The notes under the pieces are model-generated. The model searched no databases. It worked only from the letters and a program-made list of their open reading frames with translations, and was not told the DNA's origin. This document shows, one piece after another, positions 30,961 to 39,654 of a stretch of DNA of 64,000 bases. This DNA is from JAJPGZ01 sp038229295 (GTDB lineage Bacteria; Verrucomicrobiota; Verrucomicrobiia; Chthoniobacterales; UBA10450), in the NCBI GenBank assembly GCA_038229295.1, contig JBBROO010000001.1, positions 1-64,000 of the forward strand. Reading direction: 5' to 3'. The translations under genes and the position numbers were made by a program. Each line of letters opens with the position of its first letter. Positions within the stretch are counted from its first letter, which is position 1.

Positions 30961-31586
30961 TCGGCTTGGGAATATTAAAGGGCCTGGCGGTGACGGGGCG
31001 GAATTTCGTCGGCAGTTACTTTGAAAAAGATCGCCTAACGACGGTGCAATATCCGGAGGAGCGCATACCGTTGCCGGAGAATTATCGGAACTTTCCGTTT
31101 CTGGTTTTCGACAACGATCCGGAGGCGGGATTGCGCTGCGTCGCGTGCAAGATCTGCGAGAAGGAATGCCCGCCGCAGTGCATCTATATTATTAAGAGCG
31201 AGGACAAGAAGCCCGACTACATGGGCAAAGCGCAGTTTTATCCGGCGACCTTCGATATCGACATCTCGGTTTGTATGAGCTGCCAGATTTGCGTGGAGGT
31301 TTGTCCGTTTGAAGCGATCAAGATGGACAAGGTTTTTGAATTGAGTAAACGCGAACGGTTCGACGCGCTGCTGCAACGAAAGGACGAGCTTTCCAAGTCG
31401 AACGCTTACTATCATCGCATTCATCCGATCGAAGCGGCTGAGGTGGATCGCAATCTGGCGGATGCAGCGGCGGCGGCTGAAGCGAAGAAAAAGGCGGCGG
31501 CGGCGAAGTCAGCTACAGCACAGAGTTCAGGATCGACATCCGAACCTGGAGCTTCACCGCCCGCTCCTCCGCCACCGGTCGTGTAG
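30957..31586 (+). CDS. nuoI: complex I subunit I (2x[4Fe-4S])
   Basis: 209 aa. Two ferredoxin motifs: Cys61, 64, 67, 71 in 'CVACKICEKECP' and Cys106, 109, 112, 116 in 'CMSCQICVEVCP', holding clusters N6a/N6b. The C-terminal ~45 residues are Ala/Lys then Ser/Pro-rich and probably disordered. NuoI normally receives electrons from NuoG; no NuoE, F or G is encoded here, so a soluble ferredoxin or another input module is likely (inference). Last gene of the block; a TGTCGATCTA word directly follows the stop. Confidence 0.96.
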   Translation: MIGLGILKGLAVTGRNFVGSYFEKDRLTTVQYPEERIPLPENYRNFPFLVFDNDPEAGLRCVACKICEKECPPQCIYIIKSEDKKPDYMGKAQFYPATFDIDISVCMSCQICVEVCPFEAIKMDKVFELSKRERFDALLQRKDELSKSNAYYHRIHPIEAAEVDRNLADAAAAAEAKKKAAAAKSATAQSSGSTSEPGASPPAPPPPVV

Positions 31587-31721
31587 ATGTCGATCTAATC
31601 ATTGACTGACTCGCGTCCCCGCTCCTCAGCCGCGGGCGTCCCGTCTACGTCGCCCGGCTCCCGCCGGCTCCGTTGTCGATCTTAGCGGGCGGCATGCGCG
31701 CTGCTTTAAGAGCGGTGCCTA

Positions 31722-32441
31722 ATGATCGCTCTCGTCTCGCTCTCTCCGATTCGCCTAACGAAGTATTTTTGGTCGATCGCGTTTAGCTGCGCGCTGATTT
31801 CGATTTCGTGTCTGGCGCAGCCAATCTTTTTGTCGGTCGGCGCGACCCCGTACGATCGGCAAATGCGACGGGTCTCGCCGGTTCTGCAAGCGAGCAATAA
31901 TCACCAGGTCAAACCCATTCCGCTAACGAGCGTGAACCAATGGATGACTTCGTTGCGCGCAATCCCGTATCGGTTTTCGCGGCAATGGAAGACCCCGGCC
32001 GAAGTGAACTCGGCGCAGGAGGCCGATTGCAAAGGGAAAGCCGTCGCGCTTTACGCGAAGATGCGGGCGGGCGGCGCGACGCATGTGCGCTTCGTCATTG
32101 GCAAACATTATCTCGACGATATGAAGACGCACGCGTGGCTGGAATGGCAGACGGCGAAGGGAAATTATCTTCTCGATCCGACATTTAATTGGGCGATCGA
32201 GAGAGCGGAAGAGCAGAGCGCGGCTTCGTATGTGCCGTTTTATGTCTATGAAGGTCCGCGTAAATATCGGGCCGACAACTTCAGCACTCCATTCGCGACA
32301 ACGGTCGCGCAAAATCCAGTCGTTAGGCCGGAAAATTTCTTCCGACCCGTTACCTACCCGGCGTCTTTGGCTGGGCCGAGACGTCAGTCTCCAAGCCGCG
32401 TCGTTTCAGCAACGGGCCGATATCGGGATCAGCTCCGGTAA
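31722..32441 (+). CDS. exported transglutaminase-like cysteine protease family protein
   Basis: 239 aa. N-terminal hydrophobic segment (residues ~14-36) could be a signal peptide or anchor. A likely catalytic triad is visible: Cys103 in 'AQEADCKGKAVALYAKM', His137 in 'MKTHAWLEWQ' and Asp152 in 'NYLLDPTFNW', the order and spacing of transglutaminase-like (BTLCP-type) proteins. Such proteins act as periplasmic peptidases or amidases. The C-terminal 60 residues are low-complexity. Its last 92 bp overlap the 3' end of the convergent M3 peptidase gene. A good start is ATG 31722. Confidence 0.78.
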   Translation: MIALVSLSPIRLTKYFWSIAFSCALISISCLAQPIFLSVGATPYDRQMRRVSPVLQASNNHQVKPIPLTSVNQWMTSLRAIPYRFSRQWKTPAEVNSAQEADCKGKAVALYAKMRAGGATHVRFVIGKHYLDDMKTHAWLEWQTAKGNYLLDPTFNWAIERAEEQSAASYVPFYVYEGPRKYRADNFSTPFATTVAQNPVVRPENFFRPVTYPASLAGPRRQSPSRVVSATGRYRDQLR

Positions 32442-34524
32442 AGTTTCGGAATAATCCGAGCGCATCGGCACTGCCACCGCGGGAGAGCAAAGTTTGGCGG
32501 AAGCGATCGCCGTTTTCGCGCTTCAATCCGCCGTGTTGTTTGAACCATTCCACGCTGTCGGCATCGAGAACTTCGCTCCAGAAGTAGGAATAATATCCAG
32601 CCGAATAACCGTTGTCGTTAAAGGCGTGCGAAAAATAAGTGGTGCGATAACGCGGCGGCACCGGCGGGAAATCAACGCCCGCTTTCTTTAACGCCTCAGC
32701 TTCGAAGGCGAGCGCGTCGGACGGAATCTGATCGGGCGCGAGCTGATGCCACATTTGATCGAGCAACGACGCCGCGATGTATTCGGTCGTTTTGTAACCC
32801 TGATTAAATTTTTTCGCCGCGAGCAGTTTGTCGAGCAACACCGCCGGCATCGGCTCGCCCGTCTTGTAATGTTTCGCATAATTTTTCAGGACTTCGGGCC
32901 AGGTCGCCCACATCTCGTTTACTTGCGATGGATACTCGACGAAATCGCGCGGGACATTTGTGCCGGCGAAACGCGGATACTTCACGTGTGAAAACATTCC
33001 ATGAAGCGCGTGGCCGAATTCGTGAAAGGACGTACGCACTTCGTCCGCAGTCAGCAAGCTCGGCTCGCCGCTCGGCGGTTTGGGAATATTTAGATGAATA
33101 GCGACGACGGGTTTGGTCCCGAGCAATTCGCTTTGCGGCACGTAATCGTGCATCCAGGCGCCGCCACGTTTCGAAGGCCGCGCGTAGGGATCGCTCAAGA
33201 ACAGCGCTAACGGGCGAAGATCGACATCGAAAACTTCGAACACGCGGACATCGGGATCGTAAACGGGCAAGTCGCGACGTTCTTTAAATGTGATGCCGTA
33301 AAGTTTTGTGGCGGCGAAGAAAATGCCGTCCGTCAAAACGTGATTCAATTCGAAGTAAGGACGCAATTGCGATTCGTCGAAATCGTAGCGCGCCTTGCGC
33401 ACTTTCTCGGAATAAAAATCCCAGTCCCATGCCGCCACTTGGAAACCGCCTTTTTCAAGATCGACAATCGCCTGAAGATCGACAGCTTCGCGGCGCGCAT
33501 TGTTGACTGCGGCCGGAGCGAGATCGCCGAGAAGCTTGTTCACCGCGCCAATATTTTTCGCAGTCTGCTCATCCAGTTGATAGGCAGCGTGATTGGGAAA
33601 ACCGAGAAGCGCCGCATGCTCGGCGCGCAATCGCGCGAGGTTCGTCACGACCGCGCGGTTATCGAACTCGCCGCCTTTGCTGTTGCGCGAAAGCGACGCG
33701 CGCATGATGCGTTCGCGTAGTTGTCGATCTTGCAACGAAGCCAACGCCGGCTGCCCGCTCGTGTTCGAAAGCGGCAGGACAAACTTGCCTTCCTTGTGAT
33801 CCGCTTTCGCCGCTGCCGCCGCCGCCGCGATTTGGTTCTCGGGCAATCCCGCGAGAGCGGCGCGATTATCGACGACGATGGCAGACGCGTTTTTTTCCTT
33901 CAAAACATTTTGCTCGAACGTGATCTCGAGCGTCGCGATTTCTCCATTCATCGCTTTGAGTTTGGTTTTGTCGGCGTCGGACAGCTTCGCGCCGGCGCGC
34001 ACAAAATCTTTGTAGTAACGCTCAAGCAACCACTTCGATTCCGAATCGAGGGCGAGCTTGTCGCGATCGTCATAGAGCGAGCGAATGCGATCGAACAACG
34101 CGGCGTTGAGCCGAATGGCATCATTATGCGCGGCGAGTTTCGGCGCCATCTCACTCTCGATCTTTTGCAACGTCGGGTTCGTATTCGCGGCGGCGAGATT
34201 GGAGAAAACGTGATTTACTCGCGCCAGCGTTTGTCCGGAGCGCTCCAACGCCACAATCGTATTTTCGAAAGTCGGCTTCTCCGGATTTTTGGCGATGACA
34301 TCGACTTCTTTGAGTTCTTCGGCCATGCCTTGCGCAAACGCCGGCACATAATGTTCGTCTTTCACTTCCGCGAACGGCGGCAAGCGATACGGGAGCGCGC
34401 TTTCCTTCAATAATGGATTGCCTTTCATAGGCGAAGCAGTGGCCGAAGATTTAGGCGGCTCGGTCGCAAAACAAAGTCGCGTGAAGATAAACAGGCTCGT
34501 TAGGGCAAATATTTTCGAGTGCAT
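32350..34524 (-). CDS. M3 family metallopeptidase (oligopeptidase A/Dcp-like), exported
   Basis: 724 aa. Signal peptide 'KIFALTSLFIFTRLCFA'. The catalytic zinc motif 'FHEFGHALHGMFSH' (His501-Glu502-His505) is typical of M3 peptidases, preceded by 'SFHEFGH' context and followed by 'VPRDFVEYPSQVNEMWA' (third ligand Glu). Overall it resembles peptidyl-dipeptidase Dcp, which releases C-terminal dipeptides. Located in the periplasm if the signal works. It could supply dipeptides to transporters such as the POT protein at 14259-15764 (inference). The 3' end overlaps the transglutaminase-like gene. Confidence 0.95.
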   Translation of the reverse strand: MHSKIFALTSLFIFTRLCFATEPPKSSATASPMKGNPLLKESALPYRLPPFAEVKDEHYVPAFAQGMAEELKEVDVIAKNPEKPTFENTIVALERSGQTLARVNHVFSNLAAANTNPTLQKIESEMAPKLAAHNDAIRLNAALFDRIRSLYDDRDKLALDSESKWLLERYYKDFVRAGAKLSDADKTKLKAMNGEIATLEITFEQNVLKEKNASAIVVDNRAALAGLPENQIAAAAAAAKADHKEGKFVLPLSNTSGQPALASLQDRQLRERIMRASLSRNSKGGEFDNRAVVTNLARLRAEHAALLGFPNHAAYQLDEQTAKNIGAVNKLLGDLAPAAVNNARREAVDLQAIVDLEKGGFQVAAWDWDFYSEKVRKARYDFDESQLRPYFELNHVLTDGIFFAATKLYGITFKERRDLPVYDPDVRVFEVFDVDLRPLALFLSDPYARPSKRGGAWMHDYVPQSELLGTKPVVAIHLNIPKPPSGEPSLLTADEVRTSFHEFGHALHGMFSHVKYPRFAGTNVPRDFVEYPSQVNEMWATWPEVLKNYAKHYKTGEPMPAVLLDKLLAAKKFNQGYKTTEYIAASLLDQMWHQLAPDQIPSDALAFEAEALKKAGVDFPPVPPRYRTTYFSHAFNDNGYSAGYYSYFWSEVLDADSVEWFKQHGGLKRENGDRFRQTLLSRGGSADALGLFRNFTGADPDIGPLLKRRGLETDVSAQPKTPGR

Positions 34525-34637
34525 GATAAGGAGGTTAACGTCGAACGGATTGCGATTAATTTTCGCCGTGACCGCGCGGTTAGCTCACGGCGTCCGTAAG
34601 ATCGACCGTATGAATGCGCGTTTGATCCGCAAGTGAA

Positions 34638-34976
34638 TCACACGCCAGCAATCGCTGATGTTCGACGCCGGCGAATCCACCCCGAAATTTCGCCGTAGAC
34701 GGCGCAGCTCAGAAAAGCGCAAGCCGCTCCGAAAAAGAAAAGGGTGGAGTAATTGCGGAACCACATCACGACGGGCGGCCAATCGCGACGGCCAAAAAAA
34801 TCACATTCATCGCGCCAAAGGCCGCCGGCATGAGTTGCGCGAACAAGCAGTAGCCCGATCGCAAGCGTCGACACGAGAAACGCCAATCCGCGCTCGATTG
34901 ACAAAAGTGCGTCTACCTTTTTCACCGCGCGATCCTCATCAGGATCAATACGCCTAACGGATGCCGCTTTAGTCAA
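34638..34976 (-). CDS. small membrane protein, possibly a truncated glycosyltransferase-like protein
   Basis: 112 aa with two membrane helices (33-48 'LAFLVSTLAIGLLLVRA' and 77-95 'TLFFFGAACAFLSCAVYGE'). The 'ATHAGGLWRDECD' motif right after helix 1 is what one sees at the N-terminus of large GT39/GT83-type membrane glycosyltransferases, where the acidic pair is catalytic; here the protein ends soon after. It may therefore be the remnant of a ~500-aa gene after a deletion. A full-length relative-type protein starts just downstream on the other strand (35058). Confidence 0.5.
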   Translation of the reverse strand: MTKAASVRRIDPDEDRAVKKVDALLSIERGLAFLVSTLAIGLLLVRATHAGGLWRDECDFFGRRDWPPVVMWFRNYSTLFFFGAACAFLSCAVYGEISGWIRRRRTSAIAGV

Positions 34977-35057
34977 GTTACTTTAGGTGCGGGGCGGTTA
35001 CCTTTATTGCTTGATCGACATCGATGGAAGTTGGGGAGAATCTTCGCAAGATCGACA

Positions 35058-36551
35058 ATGAACTTTGGACCCAATGAAGAGATAGGAACTGGCGCCGCGC
35101 GCGAAATTCCGCGACCAGCGCTGCGCCATGAGTGCAAAATAATTTTCATTCTCGCCAGCATCGCGGCCGTCCGCGTTTTCTTTTTCTGCGCCGCCTTTCC
35201 ATTTTTCAACAACGTCGACGAACAATATCATTTTGATTCCGTTATCCGACATTCCCACGGCGATTTTCCACATCAAATGCCCACCATCTCGGCCGAAGCT
35301 GCCGACTCGATCGCACTTTACGGCACGTTCGAGTACTTGAACAAACCGGATCGTTTCGAGAACGGAAATTACCCGCCGCCAATCTGGACTTTACCGGAGA
35401 CAGACTCGACCGCGGCGAGAGACGACATCTCTAACTTTTGGCAATCGCGCACCAGTTCCCAGGCTAAGGAACCGCCGCTTTACTACAGCGTCGCCGGAGC
35501 TTGGTTGAATTTCGGACGAGCGCTCCGGATAAAAGGTGGAGCACTTCTTTATTGGATCCGGTTTCTTAATCTTCCAATTATTGCTGCTCTTGTCTGGGTT
35601 GGGTATGCCGCCGGGCGCGTTGTTTTCCCTAACGAACTGTTTCCGCGGTTGGCGCTGCCGGCATTGGTCGCGGTTTGGCCACATGACATGTTTTATTCGA
35701 TTCAAAGCGATCTGTTCTCGCCGCTTTGCGCCGGGCTTGCATTTCTCGCTCTCTGCCATTGGATGCGAGCAGATGCGTCTCGAACGTGGCCGGCATTCGT
35801 CGCCGGACTTGCCACCGGCGCGTCGTGTCTCACTAAACTTTCGAACGTGCCGTTTGCTGCCGTCGCGTCCCTGGCCGCCATCGCAATTTCATGGTCTTTC
35901 ATCCGAAGAGGCGAAGTAAGATCGACATTATTCCATCTCGCATTTTTCTTCCTCCCGGTCGTCCTCTTGCTCGGAGCTTGGGCTCTTTGGAATTATCACA
36001 TCGCCGGCGATCTGACTGGGACCAGCGAAAAAATCCACTTTCTCGGTTGGAACAACTCCCCGGCCAATTCACAGCCGTCCGTTCTCACTATCATTCCGAA
36101 TACCTGGTGGTCGTTCTGGTCGGCTCTAATGACAAACTATTGGCGCGGCGAATTTTTTTGGAAAGGCCACCTGTTGGCGTCGTCAATGGCAGACTATTTT
36201 TACGCGATCTCGTCTTCACTCCTGCTCGGTCTCGCCGTTGCCACCTTGTTCGGAAAACATTGGGCCGCGATGCGGGAGCAACAGCGCGCTTTATTGCTCG
36301 CCACGTTTTGGTTCATTGCAGGCGTTGCATTTCTGGGCGCGTTTTCCATCATCGCCGGTCGCCTCATGAGCGGAAGCTTGATTCCGTTTCTCCTTTTATA
36401 CGCTCGTGGTCTCGATCTCGTGACCGCTCGCATAAAATGGATGCCGATGCGCCTGGCGTTTCTGGCGATCATCGCCGCAGTGATCATCGTTCCCGATTCG
36501 ATCTTAAACTTCGCGGCTGTGGCCAGTCCGTATAATTTCTTTCACCTGTGA
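35058..36551 (+). CDS. multi-pass membrane glycosyltransferase-like protein (GT-C/DUF2142-type)
   Basis: 497 aa, ~11 membrane helices. 'FPFFNNVDEQYHFDSVIRHSHGDFPHQMP' after helix 1 contains the acidic 'DEQYHF' loop typical of GT-C enzymes and DUF2142 proteins, which use lipid-linked sugars to build surface polysaccharides. Start set at ATG 35058 ('MNFGPNEE') rather than the TTG at 35007; the ATG overlaps the end of an AAGATCGACA word. The two membrane-protein genes around it share the theme of envelope glycan assembly. Substrate unknown. Confidence 0.7.
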   Translation: MNFGPNEEIGTGAAREIPRPALRHECKIIFILASIAAVRVFFFCAAFPFFNNVDEQYHFDSVIRHSHGDFPHQMPTISAEAADSIALYGTFEYLNKPDRFENGNYPPPIWTLPETDSTAARDDISNFWQSRTSSQAKEPPLYYSVAGAWLNFGRALRIKGGALLYWIRFLNLPIIAALVWVGYAAGRVVFPNELFPRLALPALVAVWPHDMFYSIQSDLFSPLCAGLAFLALCHWMRADASRTWPAFVAGLATGASCLTKLSNVPFAAVASLAAIAISWSFIRRGEVRSTLFHLAFFFLPVVLLLGAWALWNYHIAGDLTGTSEKIHFLGWNNSPANSQPSVLTIIPNTWWSFWSALMTNYWRGEFFWKGHLLASSMADYFYAISSSLLLGLAVATLFGKHWAAMREQQRALLLATFWFIAGVAFLGAFSIIAGRLMSGSLIPFLLLYARGLDLVTARIKWMPMRLAFLAIIAAVIIVPDSILNFAAVASPYNFFHL

Positions 36552-36623
36552 TCCGTCACATCTGCGCTTGGGCATTCCGCTTCCGCTGCGCTTTCTCTTG
36601 AACAAACGACCGACTTTTCTAGA

Positions 36624-37760
36624 ATGCACGTTGTCGATCTTTTGGCCCATAAAATACCAGCTCCAGGATTGAGAGGGAGTCTTCCGTCTCCCGCCATGCC
36701 GACTGAAGTCATCTCGGAGAAGAATTTTCCTCTCACCTGTTCGGTTATTATTCCGGTTTGTCGCGGCGGCACGAAGTTTGGAGAATGTTTGTCATCGGCG
36801 ATGGCCGCGATTCAGGAAGGCGATGAAATCATTGTCGTTGCCGATGGAGAAGGTGACGGATCTTGGAGAGTCGCGGAGCAAATGAGTGTTCGCGTGGTTA
36901 ACCTCGAGGCAACAAGCGGACCGGGACGCGCTCGCAATGCCGGAGCGGAAGCTTCGAAATCCGACATTCTGTTTTTTATCGATGCAGACGTGACGATTCC
37001 TTCTGATTCGGTCGAACGGGTCAGATCGATTTTCGAGAAGGAAAAAGATTTGGCGGCTTTAATCGGTTCGTATGACGAAGAACCAGCGGAAGCGAACTTT
37101 CATTCTTTAAGGGGAAATGCAGCCAGCGATGGATCGAGCCCATATGGAGGGCCGATCCAGGCGAGCGACGGAAGTTTCTACGGAACCACGGAAGGCGGTG
37201 GCCTTAGGTTTGTCGGCGTCGCCTATCGAATCGCAGCGCCAGAGGTGCAACTGGCCGGCGTCGTCTCGCGCAAACAACATGGCACCGCCGGAATATTCGA
37301 TGTCGATCTAACAAACGGCGGCATCGAATGCCGCAGCGGCGGCGACAATGGCGACTACACCCTCGTGTTCACCTTCGCGAATCCCCTAACGAATGTCGAT
37401 CTTGCCGCCGTCTCAAGCGGCGCCGGCAGTGTCGTCAGCAGCGCCATTGGCAGCGACGCCCATCAATACATCGTCACCCTGACCGGCGTAACGAACGCGC
37501 AGCAGCTTGGCGTCGCATTGAGTAACGTGCACGACGCAGCGGGGAACGTTAGCAACAGCATTTCCGCGACCATGAATACTCTGGTTGGGGACACGACCGC
37601 AGATCGATTTGTTAACTCTGGCGACATTGGCCAAACCAAATCGCAATCCGGCATTGCCGTGACCAGTTCGAATTTCCGCGAAGACGTGACCGCAGATGGA
37701 TTCATCAACAGCGGCGACATCGGACTCGTAAAATCCAAGTCGGGTACGGCGCTTCCGTGA
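36624..37760 (+). CDS. hybrid: truncated GT2 glycosyltransferase joined to a dockerin-like C-terminal module
   Basis: 378 aa. Residues ~37-158 are the first half of a family 2 glycosyltransferase: 'CSVIIPVCRGG', 'DEIIVVADGEGDGS', 'GPGRARNAGAEASKSDILFFIDADV' (DxD). The domain then stops; from about residue 160 the sequence changes to 'SSPYGGPIQASDGSFYGTT', as in GloVer-type repeat proteins, and then the 'FDVDLT..GGIECRSGG' and 'GDTTADRFVNSGDIGQTKSQSG' module shared with 39655-43623 and 43668-45137. There is no signal peptide, although the dockerin-type tail is normally exported. The join (near 37090-37125) looks like a deletion fusion or an assembly chimera. An alternative start is ATG 36696. 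Confidence 0.75.
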   Translation: MHVVDLLAHKIPAPGLRGSLPSPAMPTEVISEKNFPLTCSVIIPVCRGGTKFGECLSSAMAAIQEGDEIIVVADGEGDGSWRVAEQMSVRVVNLEATSGPGRARNAGAEASKSDILFFIDADVTIPSDSVERVRSIFEKEKDLAALIGSYDEEPAEANFHSLRGNAASDGSSPYGGPIQASDGSFYGTTEGGGLRFVGVAYRIAAPEVQLAGVVSRKQHGTAGIFDVDLTNGGIECRSGGDNGDYTLVFTFANPLTNVDLAAVSSGAGSVVSSAIGSDAHQYIVTLTGVTNAQQLGVALSNVHDAAGNVSNSISATMNTLVGDTTADRFVNSGDIGQTKSQSGIAVTSSNFREDVTADGFINSGDIGLVKSKSGTALP

Positions 37761-37889
37761 GTGAGCCAATGGTTACGTCGTATCTTCGCTAGAGTCTCGT
37801 TAACCGGAGCGACAGAAGCATCTGCTTGCCGGCGTTTTTCCGATCGCCATTGGACTGATCGTCGGCATAAGTATCTCTAAATCAAAGAC

Positions 37890-37971
37890 ACCAGGGTGGC
37901 GAAATTGGCAGACGCGCCAGACTTAGGATCTGGTTCCGCAAGGATTAGGGGTTCGAGTCCCCTCCCTGGTA
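37890..37971 (+). tRNA. tRNA-Leu (anticodon UAG)
   Basis: Class II tRNA. Acceptor arms ACCAGGG (37890-37896) and CCCTGGT (37964-37970) pair fully; anticodon stem CCAGA/TCTGG encloses the loop CTTAGGA with anticodon TAG; there is a variable arm and a T arm 'GGGGTTCGAGTCCCC'. The D arm has the leucine-typical 'TGGCGAAATTGGCAGACGC'. CCA is not encoded. It serves CUA (and by wobble CUN) codons. Confidence 0.95.
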
Positions 37972-37988
37972 TTTCTCCGGCGGGAGCA

Positions 37989-38069
37989 AACGTCCAACTC
38001 TCAACATTCAACTTTCAACGTCCAATTCAGAATCAGCAGTTGAGCGTTGAATGTTGAGCGTTGGACGTT
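37989..38069. repeat. 31-bp inverted repeat (hairpin) after tRNA-Leu
   Basis: Arms 37989-38019 and 38039-38069 are complementary with about three mismatches and a 19-nt loop, built from short 'CAACGTCCAAC/CAACATTCAAC' units. No U-tract follows, so it is not a standard terminator. It is of the kind of palindromic extragenic repeat common in these genomes and could end the tRNA transcript or protect the mRNA of the next gene. Confidence 0.85.
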
Positions 38070-38095
38070 GAGCGTTTGCTGCTTCATTCTTTTTC

Positions 38096-38803
38096 ATGCT
38101 CAGCTTCATCATTCCAGCTTACAACGAAGAGCTCGAGCTTGGATCGACAATCGCCGCCATCCGCGCGTCCGTTCCGCAAGATCGACAATACGAAATCATC
38201 GTCGTCGATGATGCTTCGATTGATCGGACGGCGGAGATCGCAAAAGATGCCGGAGCGAAAGTGGTTTCAATCAATCGCCGGCAGATTGCCGCGGCGCGAA
38301 ACGCCGGCGCGTGCGCTGCGCGTGGCGAGATTTTGTTTTTCGTCGACGCTGACACTCGCATCAAGCCGCCGCACGTTGTCGATGCCGTCGCCGCGCTCGA
38401 CTCCGGTTGTTCCGGAGGCGGAGCGCGCATCACCATCGCAGAAAAGATTCCACGTTGGGCCCACGTCTTCATGAAAATTTTCTGCGCGCTTTATTTCGTA
38501 AACAATCTTGCGGCTGGTGCTTTTCTTTTTACCACACGCGAAAATTTCGAGAGAGCGGGCGGTTTCGATGAGCGCTATTTCGCCGGAGAAGAAGTTTGGC
38601 TGAGTCTGGCCCTACGAAAACTCGGCCGCTTCAAAATTCTGCGCGAACCGGTCGTGACTTCCGGACGCAAAATGCGGATGCACTCGGGTTCGCATTTGTG
38701 GCGACGGACCACGCGCATGATGCTCGGCGGTTTGGGCAGTTATCGCTCGCGCGACCGGCTCGACCTTTGGTACGACGGGAAACGCGAGAAAAGATCGACA
38801 TGA
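38096..38803 (+). CDS. family 2 glycosyltransferase
   Basis: 235 aa. GT2 fold: 'MLSFIIPAYNEELELGSTIAAI', 'YEIIVVDDASIDRTAEIA', 'RNAGACAARGEILFFVDADTRI' (DxD metal site), and an acceptor region 'AGGFDERYFAGEEVWLSLALRKLGRF'. Likely transfers a sugar from a nucleotide donor to an envelope or lipid acceptor. First gene of a three-gene operon with ATGA overlaps (GT2-GNAT-cupin). No C-terminal membrane helices apart from a weak segment near 130, so probably peripheral. Confidence 0.93.
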   Translation: MLSFIIPAYNEELELGSTIAAIRASVPQDRQYEIIVVDDASIDRTAEIAKDAGAKVVSINRRQIAAARNAGACAARGEILFFVDADTRIKPPHVVDAVAALDSGCSGGGARITIAEKIPRWAHVFMKIFCALYFVNNLAAGAFLFTTRENFERAGGFDERYFAGEEVWLSLALRKLGRFKILREPVVTSGRKMRMHSGSHLWRRTTRMMLGGLGSYRSRDRLDLWYDGKREKRST

Positions 38804-39243
38804 ACACTTCGCGCATCGCGCTCGCGACTACCGCGGCAGAAATTGCGCGCTGCCATCCAGTCATGCGCGAACTGCGTCCGCAATTTGCCGACACGAAAAT
38901 ATTTGTTGATCAAGTCATGCGCCAGCAACGCGAAGGCTATCTGCTCGCGTTTGTCGAATCACAGAGCAAAGTCTGCGCGCTCGCGGGCTACCGTTATCTC
39001 GAGACGCTCTTTTGCGGAAAATTCATCTACGTGGACGATCTGGTCACACGCGAGCAAGACCGGTCGCGCGGATTCGGCTCGCAACTATTCGATTGGCTGA
39101 TGGAACAGGCGCGTGAACATGATTGCGAAATGCTCCGGCTCGATTCCGCTGTGCATCGCTTCGACGCGCACCGTTTTTATTTCGTGAAGCGAATGCATAT
39201 CTCGTCATATCATTTCTCCATCAACACGAAGGCGGACTCATGA
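38800..39243 (+). CDS. GNAT family N-acetyltransferase
   Basis: 147 aa. GNAT core: 'YIDDLVT.E..RS.G.GSQLFDWL' here as 'FIYVDDLVTREQDRSRGFGSQLFDWLMEQAREHDCEMLRLDSAVHRFDAHRFYFVKRM' split in segments; 'RSRGFGSQL' is the acetyl-CoA pyrophosphate-binding motif A and 'AHRFYF.K' the C-terminal motif. Substrate unknown. The ATG (38800) sits in AAGATCGACATG, so a copy of the repeated word forms the start region; it overlaps the GT2 stop and the cupin ATG by four bases each. Confidence 0.92.
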   Translation: MNTSRIALATTAAEIARCHPVMRELRPQFADTKIFVDQVMRQQREGYLLAFVESQSKVCALAGYRYLETLFCGKFIYVDDLVTREQDRSRGFGSQLFDWLMEQAREHDCEMLRLDSAVHRFDAHRFYFVKRMHISSYHFSINTKADS

Positions 39244-39581
39244 AAAACGAAAATCCCTGGATCGACATCTGCCCCGGCATCAAGCGCCAGACGATGAAGA
39301 GCGGAAAGACGATGTATCAAATGATGGCCAAGCTCGATGCCGGCAGCAAAATGCCGGAACATCATCATCCACAGGACCAAATCATCCACATCTTGTCGGG
39401 CCGGATGAATTTGATTGTCGAAGGAACGGCGCACGAACTTGCCGCCGGCGATTCTTTTTATCTCGCGAGCAACGTTCCGCACGGCGTCGAGACAATAGAA
39501 GAGACGCGCGTGCTCGACACTTTCAGTCCGCCGCGGGACGAGTATCTCGCGATCGACCAGGCAAATCTTCAGCGCAAGTAG
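39240..39581 (+). CDS. cupin domain protein
   Basis: 113 aa, one cupin: 'MMAKLDAGSKMPEHHHPQDQIIHILSGRMNLIVEGTAHELAAGDSFYLASNVPHGVE', with the metal ligands in 'HHHPQDQ' and 'VPHG'. Small metal-binding beta-barrel; function within the GT2-GNAT-cupin operon is unknown, possibly sugar modification. The stop is immediately followed by ATGTCGATCTT. Confidence 0.92.
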   Translation: MKNENPWIDICPGIKRQTMKSGKTMYQMMAKLDAGSKMPEHHHPQDQIIHILSGRMNLIVEGTAHELAAGDSFYLASNVPHGVETIEETRVLDTFSPPRDEYLAIDQANLQRK

Positions 39582-39654
39582 ATGTCGATCTTGCGGCCAT
39601 TTATCTGGCAGCTACGCGCATTCTCTAGCCGAACTCCGATTAAGGGAGAGGGCT

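Noticed and set aside
35007..35057. TTG start for the GT-C gene
   Set aside because: The in-frame ATG at 35058 is the better start and the preceding 17 codons show no membrane-protein character.
37989..38069. Hairpin after tRNA-Leu as a rho-independent terminator
   Set aside because: There is no U-tract after the stem; better described as a palindromic repeat.
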